Shown in pieces: positions 28,430 through 37,587 of a DNA stretch of 64,000 nucleotides. The stretch lies in contig CAJQNB010000007.1 of assembly GCA_905479575.1 (NCBI GenBank), positions 62,001-126,000 of the forward strand, given 5' to 3'. The DNA comes from an uncultured Pseudophaeobacter sp. (GTDB lineage: Bacteria; Pseudomonadota; Alphaproteobacteria; Rhodobacterales; Rhodobacteraceae). Under the pieces are notes generated by a model. That model was not told where the DNA came from and did no database searches. It saw only the letters and a program-made list of their open reading frames with translations. Every line of letters starts with the position of its first letter. Within the stretch, counting starts at the first letter, position 1. Made by a program: the position numbers and the translations under genes.

Positions 28430-28620
28430 CTTGTGTATATGGGAGAACCGTCGCGGCGCTGTTGGGCTTTTAGGCCCCTGCGTAAGCCCGGTGCCGAAGG
28501 AGCAACCGCCCCGGAAACTCTCAGGCAGCAGGGACCTTATACACGAAAGACTCTGGAGAGAGCGCGGGGAGAGCCCGCGCCGCCGAAGGGATAACGATCT
28601 CAGGCAAGCGGACAGAGGGG
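28430..28620 (+). ncRNA. Tandem glycine riboswitch
   Basis: Two glycine aptamers in series are recognisable. The first has closing stem GTGTATA (28433-28439)/TATACAC (28538-28544), GGGAGAA, the conserved GTGCCGAAGGAGCAA and AAACTCTCAGGCA. The second (about 28548-28620) has CTCTGGAGAGAGC, GCGCCGCCGAAGGGA and ATCTCAGGCAAGCGGACAG. It controls the downstream gcvH-gcvP unit, as is usual for this class. The following 150 bp to the gcvH start form the expression platform; I could not choose one terminator or anti-terminator stem. Confidence 0.92.
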
Positions 28621-28785
28621 GCATCGAACTGTGCGGGCCGGGTGCGCGCGCGGGGATGCCGGAGAGACTTGACCAGATCCCACTGATCAAGCCGGCCCGA
28701 ATGTCCGGCTCCCTGTTGGGGGTGGGAAGGCCAGATCAAACCACCGGGCAAGGTGCTCCGGGGCAAGCATAACGGGATGAGAGCG
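28621..28785 (+). promoter_or_regulatory. Expression platform between riboswitch and gcvH
   Basis: The 165 bp after aptamer 2 contain a GCCGG...CCGGC pairing (about 28694-28711) and GC-rich stretches but no T-run, so control may act on translation or by alternative folding rather than by classical termination. No gene is visible. Confidence 0.35.
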
Positions 28786-29145
28786 ATGAAATTTACCGAA
28801 GAACACGAATGGCTGGACGTGGACGGCGATATTGTGACCGTGGGCATCACCGCCCATGCTGCCGAGCAGCTGGGGGATGTGGTCTTTATTGAACTGCCCG
28901 AGGTTGGCGACGAATTTGCCAAAGACGATGAAATCGTGGTGATTGAATCGGTGAAGGCCGCCTCTGACATCCTGTCGCCACTGGACGGCGAAGTTGTCGA
29001 GGTCAATCAGGCCCTGACCGAGACCCCCGGCAAGGTGAATGACGATCCACAGGGCGATGCCTGGTTCTTCAAGCTCAAGGTCGAAGACCTGTCGCCGATG
29101 GACGACTACATGGAAGAAGCCGCCTACAAGACTTTCATCGGATAA
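28786..29145 (+). CDS. gcvH: Glycine cleavage system H protein
   Basis: The 119-residue protein begins [10 protein letters not shown] and has the lipoylation segment IESVKAASD with Lys57, ADQ-like [15 protein letters not shown] and the C-terminal DYMEEAAY. It shuttles the lipoyl-bound aminomethyl group between the P, T and L proteins. ATG 28786 matches the family N-terminus; an in-frame ATG at 28777 would add three residues. It lies directly downstream of the glycine riboswitch and 176 bp before gcvP on the same strand. Confidence 0.95.
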   Translation: MKFTEEHEWLDVDGDIVTVGITAHAAEQLGDVVFIELPEVGDEFAKDDEIVVIESVKAASDILSPLDGEVVEVNQALTETPGKVNDDPQGDAWFFKLKVEDLSPMDDYMEEAAYKTFIG

Positions 29146-29321
29146 GATCTACAGCCCGTCGCACCCCTGGTTCGGCGGGTTTTGCTTAGCAGCTGCAGAT
29201 TGGCTTGATCGCTTTGATCAGGCAGACGGGTTTGCCCGAAGGCATTTCCTGTGTCCGCGATCTGCTGTCGCGCCCTGCACCGAACCGCTTTGACCCGCCC
29301 TGAACAGACAGGACCTATGTG

Positions 29322-32189
29322 ATGCCTTTCACTCCCACCGACTATCTTCCCTATGATTTTGCCAACCGTCGCCACATTGGCCCCTCTCCCGAAGAGATGC
29401 AGGCCATGCTGGACGTCATCGGTGCCGAGAGCCTGGAGGCGCTGATCGACGACACGGTTCCGGCCTCCATCCGGCAGGCTGCAGCACTGGAGTTTGGCCG
29501 CCCGCTGTCCGAGCGCGAGCTGCTGTTTCACATGCGCGAAGTGGCGGATAAAAACCAGGTGCTGACCTCACTGATCGGGCAGGGCTACCATGGCACGGTG
29601 ACGCCCCCGGCGATCCAGCGCAATATTCTGGAAAACCCCGCCTGGTACACCGCCTATACGCCCTATCAGCCCGAAATTTCCCAGGGCCGGCTTGAGGCCT
29701 TGCTGAACTTTCAGACGATGATTTCCGACCTCACCGGTTTGGAAGTCGCCAATGCGTCACTGCTGGATGAAGGCACTGCGGCGGCCGAGGCGATGACCAT
29801 GGCGCAGCGGCTGGCCAAATCCAAGGCAAAGGCGTTTTTTGTTGATCGGGACTGCCACCCGCAGACCATTGCCGTGGTGCAGACCCGGGCACAGCCACTG
29901 GATATCGAAGTGATTGTCGCAAACCCGGACAAGATGCAGGCCGATCAGGTCTTTGGCGCCCTGTTCCAGTATCCTGGCACCTATGGCCATGTGCGTGACT
30001 TTACCCCGCAGATGGAGGCGCTGCACGCCGCTCGTGCGATTGGCGTGGTGGCGGCAGACCCACTGGCGCTGACCCTGCTGAAAGAGCCGGGCGCCATGGG
30101 GGTGGATATTGCTGTTGGCTCGACCCAGCGCTTTGGCGTGCCAATGGGCGCAGGCGGGCCACATGCCGCCTATATGGCCACCCGTGACGCCTATAAACGG
30201 GCGATGCCGGGGCGCATTGTCGGCGTGTCGATCGATGCCCAGGGCAACCAGGCCTACCGGCTGTCGCTGCAAACCCGCGAGCAGCATATCCGCCGCGAAA
30301 AAGCCACCTCCAACGTCTGTACCGCGCAGGCGCTGTTGGCGGTGATGGCCTCGATGTATGCGGTGTTCCACGGTCCCAAAGGGCTCAAGGCGATTGCCCA
30401 GCGGATCCACCGCAAGACCGTGCGTTTGGCGCGTGGGCTGGAAGAGGCGGGCTTTAAGGTCGATCCCAAAGGCTTTTTTGACACCATCACTGTTGATGTG
30501 GGGCCGCTGCAGGCGGCGGTGATGAAATCGGCCCTCGACGAGGGCATTAACCTGCGTCGCGTCGGTGAGACCCGCGTTGGCATCACCCTGGATGAGACCA
30601 CCCGGCGGGACACCACCGAGGCGGTCTGGCGCGCTTTTGGCATTACCCGTGCGGATGACGAATTGGCGCCGGAATACCGTGTACCAGCGGATATGCACCG
30701 CGAATCCGATTATCTCACCCATCCGATTTTCCACATGAACCGGGCCGAGACCGAGATGATGCGCTATATGCGCCGTCTTGCGGATCGTGATCTGGCGCTG
30801 GATCGCGCCATGATTCCGCTGGGGTCCTGCACCATGAAGCTGAACGCCGCCGCCGAGATGATGCCGCTCAGCTGGCCCGAGTTTGCCCATATCCACCCCT
30901 TTGCCCCCGCCGCGCAGCAGGCAGGGTACGCTGAGATGGTAACGGACCTGTCGGACAAGCTGTGCCAGATCACTGGCTATGATGCGATCTCGATGCAGCC
31001 CAATTCCGGCGCGCAGGGCGAATATGCGGGTCTGTTGACCATTGCTGCCTATCACCGCGCCCAGGGGCAGGGGCATCGCAATATCTGTCTGATCCCGATG
31101 TCGGCCCATGGCACCAACCCGGCTTCGGCGCAGATGGTGGGCTGGAAGGTCGTGGTGGTGAAATCGGCGGAGAATGGCGATATTGATCTGGATGATTTCC
31201 GCGCCAAGGCGGAAAAGCACTCCGATAATCTGGCGGGCTGCATGATCACCTACCCCTCGACCCATGGGGTGTTTGAGGAAACCGTGCATGAGGTCTGCCA
31301 GATCACCCATGATCACGGCGGTCAGGTCTATATTGATGGCGCCAATATGAATGCCATGGTGGGGATCAGCCGTCCCGGCGACCTGGGCGGCGATGTTAGC
31401 CATTTGAACCTGCACAAGACCTTTGCCATTCCCCATGGTGGCGGTGGTCCCGGCATGGGCCCAATTGGCGTCAAATCCCATCTGAGCCCGCATCTGCCGG
31501 GACACCCGGAGCAGGGACACCCAGAACGGGGCGGCGCAGATGCGGGGCCGGTCTCAGCAGCGCCCTACGGGTCTGCCTCGATCCTGACAATCTCATGGGC
31601 CTATTGCCTGATGATGGGCGGCGCTGGGCTGACCCAGGCGACCAAGGTGGCCATTCTGAACGCCAACTACATCGCCAAGCGGCTGGAGGGCGCCTATGGG
31701 GTGCTGTACAAGGGGCCAACTGGCCGTGTTGCCCATGAATGCATCCTGGATACGCGCCCCTTTGACCTGAGCGCGGGGGTGACGGTGGATGATGTGGCCA
31801 AACGGCTGATGGACAGCGGCTTTCATGCCCCCACCATGAGCTGGCCTGTGGCCGGCACCCTGATGGTGGAACCCACCGAGTCAGAGACCAAGGCGGAGCT
31901 GGATCGGTTTGTCGATGCCATGCTGTCGGTCCGGGCCGAAGTGCAGGCCATCGAAGACGGCAAAATCGATGCGCAGAACAACCCGCTGAAACATGCGCCG
32001 CACACCATGGAGGATCTGGTGAAGGACTGGGATCGCCCCTATAGCCGCGAACAGGGTTGTTTTCCCCCCGGTGCCTTCCGGGTCGACAAATACTGGCCGC
32101 CGGTCAACCGCGTTGACAATGCTTACGGCGACCGCAACCTGATCTGTACCTGTCCCCCGCTGGAAGACTACGCCGAGGCGGCGGAGTAG
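29322..32189 (+). CDS. gcvP: Glycine dehydrogenase (decarboxylating), P protein
   Basis: The roughly 955-residue protein is a full single-chain P protein with both halves of the fold: N-terminal [19 protein letters not shown] and [14 protein letters not shown]-terminal [31 protein letters not shown] and the PLP-lysine motif [18 protein letters not shown] (Lys699). It decarboxylates glycine and loads the H protein. ATG 29322, rather than the GTG one codon earlier, has AGGA eight bases upstream. A short near-repeat ([12 protein letters not shown]) follows the catalytic region. A strong terminator follows at 32243-32266. No gcvT gene lies beside it. Confidence 0.96.
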   Translation: MPFTPTDYLPYDFANRRHIGPSPEEMQAMLDVIGAESLEALIDDTVPASIRQAAALEFGRPLSERELLFHMREVADKNQVLTSLIGQGYHGTVTPPAIQRNILENPAWYTAYTPYQPEISQGRLEALLNFQTMISDLTGLEVANASLLDEGTAAAEAMTMAQRLAKSKAKAFFVDRDCHPQTIAVVQTRAQPLDIEVIVANPDKMQADQVFGALFQYPGTYGHVRDFTPQMEALHAARAIGVVAADPLALTLLKEPGAMGVDIAVGSTQRFGVPMGAGGPHAAYMATRDAYKRAMPGRIVGVSIDAQGNQAYRLSLQTREQHIRREKATSNVCTAQALLAVMASMYAVFHGPKGLKAIAQRIHRKTVRLARGLEEAGFKVDPKGFFDTITVDVGPLQAAVMKSALDEGINLRRVGETRVGITLDETTRRDTTEAVWRAFGITRADDELAPEYRVPADMHRESDYLTHPIFHMNRAETEMMRYMRRLADRDLALDRAMIPLGSCTMKLNAAAEMMPLSWPEFAHIHPFAPAAQQAGYAEMVTDLSDKLCQITGYDAISMQPNSGAQGEYAGLLTIAAYHRAQGQGHRNICLIPMSAHGTNPASAQMVGWKVVVVKSAENGDIDLDDFRAKAEKHSDNLAGCMITYPSTHGVFEETVHEVCQITHDHGGQVYIDGANMNAMVGISRPGDLGGDVSHLNLHKTFAIPHGGGGPGMGPIGVKSHLSPHLPGHPEQGHPERGGADAGPVSAAPYGSASILTISWAYCLMMGGAGLTQATKVAILNANYIAKRLEGAYGVLYKGPTGRVAHECILDTRPFDLSAGVTVDDVAKRLMDSGFHAPTMSWPVAGTLMVEPTESETKAELDRFVDAMLSVRAEVQAIEDGKIDAQNNPLKHAPHTMEDLVKDWDRPYSREQGCFPPGAFRVDKYWPPVNRVDNAYGDRNLICTCPPLEDYAEAAE

Positions 32190-32242
32190 GCCAAACCGCC
32201 AGCGCATGTAAATCAGGCAGGTATATCAGGCAGGTATATCAG

Positions 32243-32266
32243 ACGGGCCCTTCGGGGCCCGTTTTG
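32243..32266 (+). terminator. Intrinsic terminator after gcvP
   Basis: ACGGGCCC (32243-32250), TTCG tetraloop, GGGCCCGT (32255-32262), then TTTTG. The eight-base perfect stem with a stable loop sits 54 bp after the gcvP stop. A direct repeat AGGCAGGTATATC precedes it twice (about 32216-32240). Confidence 0.85.
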
Positions 32267-32401
32267 TGTCCGCAGCTGCGCCACGGTTGCGAGAGCACAG
32301 GGGCATACTCCTCTTTGTAGGTACCTTCCCGCCACGTCAGCCTTGTTTGGAATCAGCACCGCCCCAATCCTGCCGCCCAAAGGGACGGGGAGAAGTGTGC
32401 G

Positions 32402-34147
32402 ATGAAATGGCTGCGGCGCGTACTCAAAGGATTGTTGCTGTTGGGGCTGCTGGCGGCGGGGCTGATCTGGTATCTCCTGCGCCCCGAGCGCGTCGCATCC
32501 CAGCTGATCCTGACCGGAGGGGAGATCCTTCCCATGGCCACAGCGGCCGAGGTGCCCGGTCCCGAGGCGATTTTGGTAGAGGATGGCGTGATCACCGCAG
32601 TTGGCACCTTGGCACAGCTGCAAGAAAGTGGCGCGCCGGTGCATGATCTTGCGGGCAAGGTGCTGACGCCGGGGTTGATCGAACCCCATACCCACCCGAT
32701 TGCCACGGCGCTTTTGGGGGCGGTGGTGGATGTCAGCGGCTTTACCCACAGCAGTCGCGCCGAGGTGATGCAAACCCTGGCGCAGGCGGCGGATGGCACG
32801 GCGCTGACCCCCTGGCTGGTGGCCTACGGCTGGGATCCGGTGGCCATCGCTGATCTCACAGCGCCAACCCTGGCAGAGCTGGACGCCATTGCGCCGGACC
32901 GCCCTCTGGTGGTGATCACCCAGATGCTGCATGAGGTCTTTGCCAATACCGCTGCCATGCAAGCCGCTGGTATTGATTTGGTTTCACAGGACGCGCAGGA
33001 CGTACAGGCGGGGCAAGCGGGCATCATCCGCGACGCCGCAGGCCGCGCCACCGGTGCCTTCCGCGAGCTGGAGGCGGTGAACGCCATCCTCGGCGCCATG
33101 CCCGCGGCCGATCCCGCAGTCATCGAGCTCTTGGTGCGTAAGGAATACACCACCTATGCCAAGGCAGGCTATACCACCATTGGCATCACCGGGGCGGTGG
33201 GCAAACACCCGGATCCGGTGGGGCTGTTGCGCCATATCGGCGCCACGGCTGCGCCTCTGCGGGCCTATCTTTATCTGCTGCCGCATCAGGGCAAGGCACT
33301 GGGCGGCAATGATGATTTCCGGGTGCTGGGCACCAAGTTCTGGATGGATGGTTCGCCCTTTACCGGTGGTGCGGCCTTTGCCGAGGCCTATGAGCACAGC
33401 GATCTTACCTCGGAGCGGATGCATATCCCCCACGGCCATCTGGGGCCGGTGAACCATGACCCCGGCGATTTTACCGCCGAGGTCGCCGCGCTGCAAAGCG
33501 CCGGGCATCAGATTGCCGTGCACAGCCAGGGGGAACGCGCCATTGACGAGGTGCTGGATGCGTTTGAGGCTGCCGGGCCAAACCTTGGTCTGCCGCATCG
33601 GCTGGAGCACAATGCGCTGATCACCGCCGCGCAGATGCAGCGGGCCAAGGGGCTGGGCATCAGTCTCGGCTTTTTTGTCGACCACATCTTTTACTACGGC
33701 GATGCGCTGCCGGATATCGTGGGGGACCGGGCAGAGCGCTACATGCCCGTGGGGACGGCGATGCGTGCCGGGGTGATTACCACGCTGCACGGGGATCATC
33801 CGGCCTCGCCGATTGGGGCGTTGCGCACCCTGCGCACGGCGGTGGACCGGACCTCGGTTTCAGGCGCGACCATAACCGCGCCGGATCAGGCGATCTCTCG
33901 CTATCAGGCTCTGTCGGCGATGACGCGCCAGGCGGCACAGCAGCTGGGGCAGGAGGCGCTGATTGGCACGATTGAGGTCGGCAAACGCGCGGATTTCACC
34001 CTGTTCAACGGCAACCCGCTGACCGCGGACTGGCAGGGCTTATCCGTGGCGGGAACGTGGAAGGATGGCCAGCCCACCCAGACCGGGCTGGGAGGCTGGC
34101 TGCGATTTGGCCCGGCGTTAGCGGCTCTCAAATCTATGCTGTTTTAG
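32402..34147 (+). CDS. Membrane-anchored amidohydrolase, YtcJ-like (amidohydrolase family 3)
   Basis: The 581-residue protein has an N-terminal membrane anchor (LKGLLLLGLLAAGLIWYLL), then an amidohydrolase with the metal-binding PHTHP, the FWMDGSPFTGG segment typical of YtcJ-type enzymes, VHSQGERA, LEHNALI, LHGDHPASP, and the C-terminal EVGKRADFTLFNGNP of the composite beta-sandwich. It should hydrolyse an amide or related bond at the periplasmic side of the inner membrane or in a lipid-attached state. The substrate is unknown. It follows gcvP but is separated from it by a terminator, and it is convergent with the hydroxyacid dehydrogenase gene, 19 bp apart. Confidence 0.88.
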   Translation: MKWLRRVLKGLLLLGLLAAGLIWYLLRPERVASQLILTGGEILPMATAAEVPGPEAILVEDGVITAVGTLAQLQESGAPVHDLAGKVLTPGLIEPHTHPIATALLGAVVDVSGFTHSSRAEVMQTLAQAADGTALTPWLVAYGWDPVAIADLTAPTLAELDAIAPDRPLVVITQMLHEVFANTAAMQAAGIDLVSQDAQDVQAGQAGIIRDAAGRATGAFRELEAVNAILGAMPAADPAVIELLVRKEYTTYAKAGYTTIGITGAVGKHPDPVGLLRHIGATAAPLRAYLYLLPHQGKALGGNDDFRVLGTKFWMDGSPFTGGAAFAEAYEHSDLTSERMHIPHGHLGPVNHDPGDFTAEVAALQSAGHQIAVHSQGERAIDEVLDAFEAAGPNLGLPHRLEHNALITAAQMQRAKGLGISLGFFVDHIFYYGDALPDIVGDRAERYMPVGTAMRAGVITTLHGDHPASPIGALRTLRTAVDRTSVSGATITAPDQAISRYQALSAMTRQAAQQLGQEALIGTIEVGKRADFTLFNGNPLTADWQGLSVAGTWKDGQPTQTGLGGWLRFGPALAALKSMLF

Positions 34148-34166
34148 CGACGCGGTGGCGGCGGGG

Positions 34167-35102
34167 TCAGTAGCCCCGCTGCCGGTCCACTGCGTGCAGC
34201 AGATCTTCGCCCTTGCCCAGACGGCGGAAATTTTCCACCACATCCTGCAGCGCCTCGCCCAGGTGCCAGCCCGAAATATGCGGCGTGATGGTGACCTGAG
34301 GGTGCGACCACAGCGGATCCTGCTCGGGCAGGGGCTCGGTGCAAAATACATCCAGCACCGCATGGCCCAGATGGCCGCGATCCAGATTGGCAATCAGCGC
34401 CGCTTCATCCACCAAATCGCCGCGCCCGGCGTTGATGAAGGTGGCGCCTGGTTTCATCGCGGCCAATGTCTGCGCATTGATCAGCCCACGGGTTTCGCCG
34501 GTCGAGGGCAGGATGGCGCAGATATAGTCACAGATGCCCAACATAGGCTCCAGCGTTTCCGCCCCGTGGTGGCAGGTGACGCCTTCCATGTCTTTGGCAG
34601 AGCGGCTCCAGCCGTGCACCTCAAAGCCGAGATCGCGCATCAGAGCGGCGGTTTCGCCACCGATATGACCCATACCCAACACCCCAACGCGGGTCTTGTG
34701 GTTTTGCTTTGGCTCCAGCGATTCCCAGCTGGCACGGGCCTGATTGGCCGCATGGGCCAGAATGTTGCGCTGCCCCTGCAGCACATAGGCCAGGCAATAC
34801 TGGGCAATCTCGCGGGCGGGTTCCAGCGGTTTTAACCGAGTGACCTGCACATGTGGCGCCAGAGCCGGGTGGGCGACGATGGTTTCCACACCAGCCCCCA
34901 GTTTTTGCACCAATGCGAGATTGGGCAATTGGGCCGGCAGATCGTCGGCCAGCCCGGAGACGGCCAACATGGTGATCTCTGCCAGATCGCCGGGCTCTTC
35001 CAGGGTGCGGATGTCGGCGCCGGGGAACAAATTGCGCAGCTCAGCTGCCAGTTCGCGGTCGCGATACCATCCGTCATGTCCAATATTGACCAATAACGCC
35101 AT
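34167..35102 (-). CDS. D-2-hydroxyacid dehydrogenase (GhrA-like)
   Basis: The 311-residue protein has the NAD(P)-binding GMGHIGG motif (about residues 148-154), SRSAKD after the second strand, the catalytic Arg in NAGRGDLVDE, Glu in DVFCTEPLPE and His in TPHISGWH. It would reduce a 2-ketoacid, possibly glyoxylate or hydroxypyruvate, as in GhrA; the substrate is inferred only from similarity. ATG 35102 is the real start: the frame stays open for 681 more codons upstream, but that part is antisense to the acyl-CoA dehydrogenase and thioesterase genes. It is divergent from the acyl-CoA dehydrogenase, 123 bp apart. Confidence 0.9.
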   Translation of the reverse strand: MALLVNIGHDGWYRDRELAAELRNLFPGADIRTLEEPGDLAEITMLAVSGLADDLPAQLPNLALVQKLGAGVETIVAHPALAPHVQVTRLKPLEPAREIAQYCLAYVLQGQRNILAHAANQARASWESLEPKQNHKTRVGVLGMGHIGGETAALMRDLGFEVHGWSRSAKDMEGVTCHHGAETLEPMLGICDYICAILPSTGETRGLINAQTLAAMKPGATFINAGRGDLVDEAALIANLDRGHLGHAVLDVFCTEPLPEQDPLWSHPQVTITPHISGWHLGEALQDVVENFRRLGKGEDLLHAVDRQRGY

Positions 35103-35225
35103 GCTGGTTCCTTCCGTATAATTTCTATTGTGACTCAATGACGTCCCGTCATTGCGCTGGACAGTTGTTGCGCGACTAAGCCATGGTTTTCGCAAGAGCG
35201 AAAGTGGCAGTGGAGGAGAATTTCT

Positions 35226-36461
35226 ATGGATATGAATTTTGGCATGCGGGCAGAGAATCGCCAGCTGTTGGAGCGGGTTGCCACCATGGTGCGCGATGAG
35301 ATCATGCCGCTGGAGGCCGAATATCAAGCCGAGATCGGCAAAGGCGACCGCTGGCAATATACCGCCCGCCAGGCTGAGATCCTCGAAGGGTTGAAAGCCA
35401 AGGCCAAAGCAGCGGGTCTGTGGAACTTTTGGCTCACCGACAGCGACAAGGGCTTTGGGCTTTCCACCGTGGAGTACGCCTATTTCGCCGAGGAAATGGG
35501 CAAGACACCACTGGGGGCCGAGGTGTTTAACTGCGCCGCGCCGGACACCGGCAATATGGAAGTCTTTGAGCGTTACGGTACCGAGGCGATGAAACAACAG
35601 TGGCTGGCGCCGCTGTTGGAGGGCAAGATCCGTTCTGCCTATCTGATGACCGAGCCCGATGTGGCCTCTTCGGATGCGACCAATGTGTCGATGGCCTGCG
35701 TGCGCGATGGCGACGACTATGTGCTGAACGGCGAAAAATGGTGGGCCTCGGGGGCCGGGGATCCGCGCTGCAAGGTCTATATCGTCATGGTGAAAACCGC
35801 TGGCGAAGAGCAGCCCAAGCACCAGCGTCAGTCGATGATCGTGGTGCCCGCAGACACCCCCGGTATCGAAGTGCTGCGCCCGATGGAGGTCTACGGCCAC
35901 GACGATGCGCCCCATGGCCATATGCATATCCGCTTCACCAATGTGCGGGTGCCAGCCGATAGTATCCTGCTGGGCGAAGGTCGCGGCTTTGAAATCGCCC
36001 AAGGCCGCCTTGGGCCTGGACGGATCCACCACTGCATGCGCGCCATCGGTCAGGCCGAAAGCGCCCTGGAGCAAATGTGCAAACGGTCGCTGCAGCGCGA
36101 AGCCTTTGGCAAGAAGCTGGCCCATCTGGGCGCCAATTACGATATCGTTGCGGAATGCCGCATGGAAATCGAAATGGCGCGCCTGCTGTGTCTCAAGGCT
36201 GCCTGGTACATGGATCAGGGCGATGGCCGCGCGGCGGCGCCCTGGATCAGCCAGATCAAGGTGGTTGCGCCACGGGTGGCGCTGAAAGTCATTGATGAGG
36301 CGGTGCAGATGTTTGGTGGTCAGGGCGTCAGCCAGGATACACCGCTGGCCACGGCCTGGACTCATGTGCGCACCCTGCGTCTGGCCGATGGCCCGGATGC
36401 GGTGCACCGTCGCCAGGTGGCGCGGGTTGAGTTGAAGAAATACACTCAGGAAAAGGTCTGA
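35226..36461 (+). CDS. Acyl-CoA dehydrogenase, ACAD10/11-like
   Basis: The 411-residue protein has all three ACAD domains: an N-terminal helical part (MVRDEIMPLEAEY), the FAD/substrate segment YLMTEPDVASSDATN and WWASGAGDPRC, and the C-terminal helices with QREAFGKKLAHLG, QMFGGQGVSQDTPLA and RLADGPDAVH. The last motif is that of the ACAD10/11 branch, whose catalytic acid is placed differently from medium-chain enzymes. It oxidises an acyl-CoA with transfer of electrons to ETF. GGAGG precedes the ATG. The thioesterase-like gene follows after 3 bp, so the two form an operon. The chain length is not evident. Confidence 0.93.
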   Translation: MDMNFGMRAENRQLLERVATMVRDEIMPLEAEYQAEIGKGDRWQYTARQAEILEGLKAKAKAAGLWNFWLTDSDKGFGLSTVEYAYFAEEMGKTPLGAEVFNCAAPDTGNMEVFERYGTEAMKQQWLAPLLEGKIRSAYLMTEPDVASSDATNVSMACVRDGDDYVLNGEKWWASGAGDPRCKVYIVMVKTAGEEQPKHQRQSMIVVPADTPGIEVLRPMEVYGHDDAPHGHMHIRFTNVRVPADSILLGEGRGFEIAQGRLGPGRIHHCMRAIGQAESALEQMCKRSLQREAFGKKLAHLGANYDIVAECRMEIEMARLLCLKAAWYMDQGDGRAAAPWISQIKVVAPRVALKVIDEAVQMFGGQGVSQDTPLATAWTHVRTLRLADGPDAVHRRQVARVELKKYTQEKV

Positions 36462-36464
36462 ACC

Positions 36465-37271
36465 ATGACCTCCAAGGCTCTCGCGGCGGCACCGTTCTTT
36501 TCGCAAAACTCTGAAGGCGTTTTTGTGGGCAACGATCCGGCGCGGGGGCCCTGGTCTGCGGATCACTGCCATGCCGGGCCGGTCACCGGCCTGGCGGTTC
36601 GCGCCGCCGAGATCGAGGTGGGCGCCGACAAGATGCTCTGTCGGTTGACGCTGGATATTTTGCGCCCGCTGCCACTGGCGGGGCTGCGGGTTGCGGCCGA
36701 AACCACGCGCCACAGCCGCACCTTGGCGACGACACAGATCACCGTACATGATCTCGACAACAACCTGTGCGCGCTGGGCACCTCGATGCATCTGGTGCGT
36801 AAAGATCTGGGGCCGGTGCCAACCGCGCCGGTGCTGCCACTGAACCGCGCCGAGGCCGTGCCTGGGCGGTTTTCCATTGGCGCAGGTCTGCATGACAAAC
36901 CCTATTTTGGTGAATTTCTGGATGTGGCCTATCCGCCTGAGTTTGGCCTGAAACCCGGTCCAAAGACCCTTTGGATGCGCACCACCACCCTGCTGGAGGG
37001 GGAGCAGCAATCGCCGATCCAGTCGCTCTGTGCGCTCGCGGACTGTGGCAATGGCATCTCCTGGAATGCGGCCCCCAGCGAGATGGGCTTTATGAATACC
37101 GACCTCACCCTCAATGTGCACCGCGAGCCCGTTGGCGATTGGCATGCCTCAGAATCGATCTCCCATTGGCACAGTAGCGGCATTGGTATGTCGCAATCGG
37201 TTTTGCAGGACGAACAAGGCCCGGTGGCCACAGCCCTGCAAACCCTGGTTCTACATCCGCCCAAAGGTTAG
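36465..37271 (+). CDS. Thioesterase-fold (acyl-CoA thioesterase-like) protein
   Basis: The 268-residue protein has the double hot-dog layout of the thioesterase-like superfamily: DHCHAGPVTGLAVRA, the N-terminal sheet strand segment MLCRLTLDILRPLPL, a middle linker, and a second half with LCALADCGNGISW and LNVHREPVGDW. It probably hydrolyses an acyl-CoA made or used by the acyl-CoA dehydrogenase three bases upstream. Family assignment is by motif and fold pattern; the substrate is unknown. Confidence 0.8.
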   Translation: MTSKALAAAPFFSQNSEGVFVGNDPARGPWSADHCHAGPVTGLAVRAAEIEVGADKMLCRLTLDILRPLPLAGLRVAAETTRHSRTLATTQITVHDLDNNLCALGTSMHLVRKDLGPVPTAPVLPLNRAEAVPGRFSIGAGLHDKPYFGEFLDVAYPPEFGLKPGPKTLWMRTTTLLEGEQQSPIQSLCALADCGNGISWNAAPSEMGFMNTDLTLNVHREPVGDWHASESISHWHSSGIGMSQSVLQDEQGPVATALQTLVLHPPKG

Positions 37272-37587
37272 GATCAGGCCCTATTCATTCAGCATGCCTG
37301 GCAGCGCTTTTGTAAAATCTCAAGGGTTTGGGGCATCACGCCAATAGTGGTTGCATTTGCGAGCGGCGCAAGAGGTTGCAAATGACGTTAGATTACCGCT
37401 GACGGCGTAGGGTAAATGGGTCCTGACCCTAGGTTTAGAGGCCTGAGAGTTTCAATATACACCCTATTGGCGTGTTGAATATCTGCACAAAATAGCACTT
37501 CGTATTAATTGCCTGTTCAGCCCGAAACTTGACAAGTCACAGAACAATCTGTCTCGTGAATGTGGAAACGTTGCGAGGAATGCCGCT
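37272..37587. promoter_or_regulatory. 316-bp gene-free region before the hybrid kinase
   Basis: Two inverted repeats are visible: CATTTGC (37354-37360) with GCAAATG (37378-37384), and TAGGGT (37408-37413) with ACCCTA (37426-37431). The second half is AT-rich and contains ACTTGACA near 37528. These are candidate regulatory sites for the kinase gene; no coding sequence is seen. Confidence 0.4.

Noticed and set aside
29757-31520. 587-codon minus-strand frame opposite gcvP
   Set aside because: Antisense to a full P protein with a PLP-lysine motif.
35103-37145. Long open frame on the minus strand upstream of the hydroxyacid dehydrogenase start (about 681 codons)
   Set aside because: It is antisense to the acyl-CoA dehydrogenase and thioesterase genes, both with clear family motifs and ribosome sites. 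High GC content keeps the opposite frame open.
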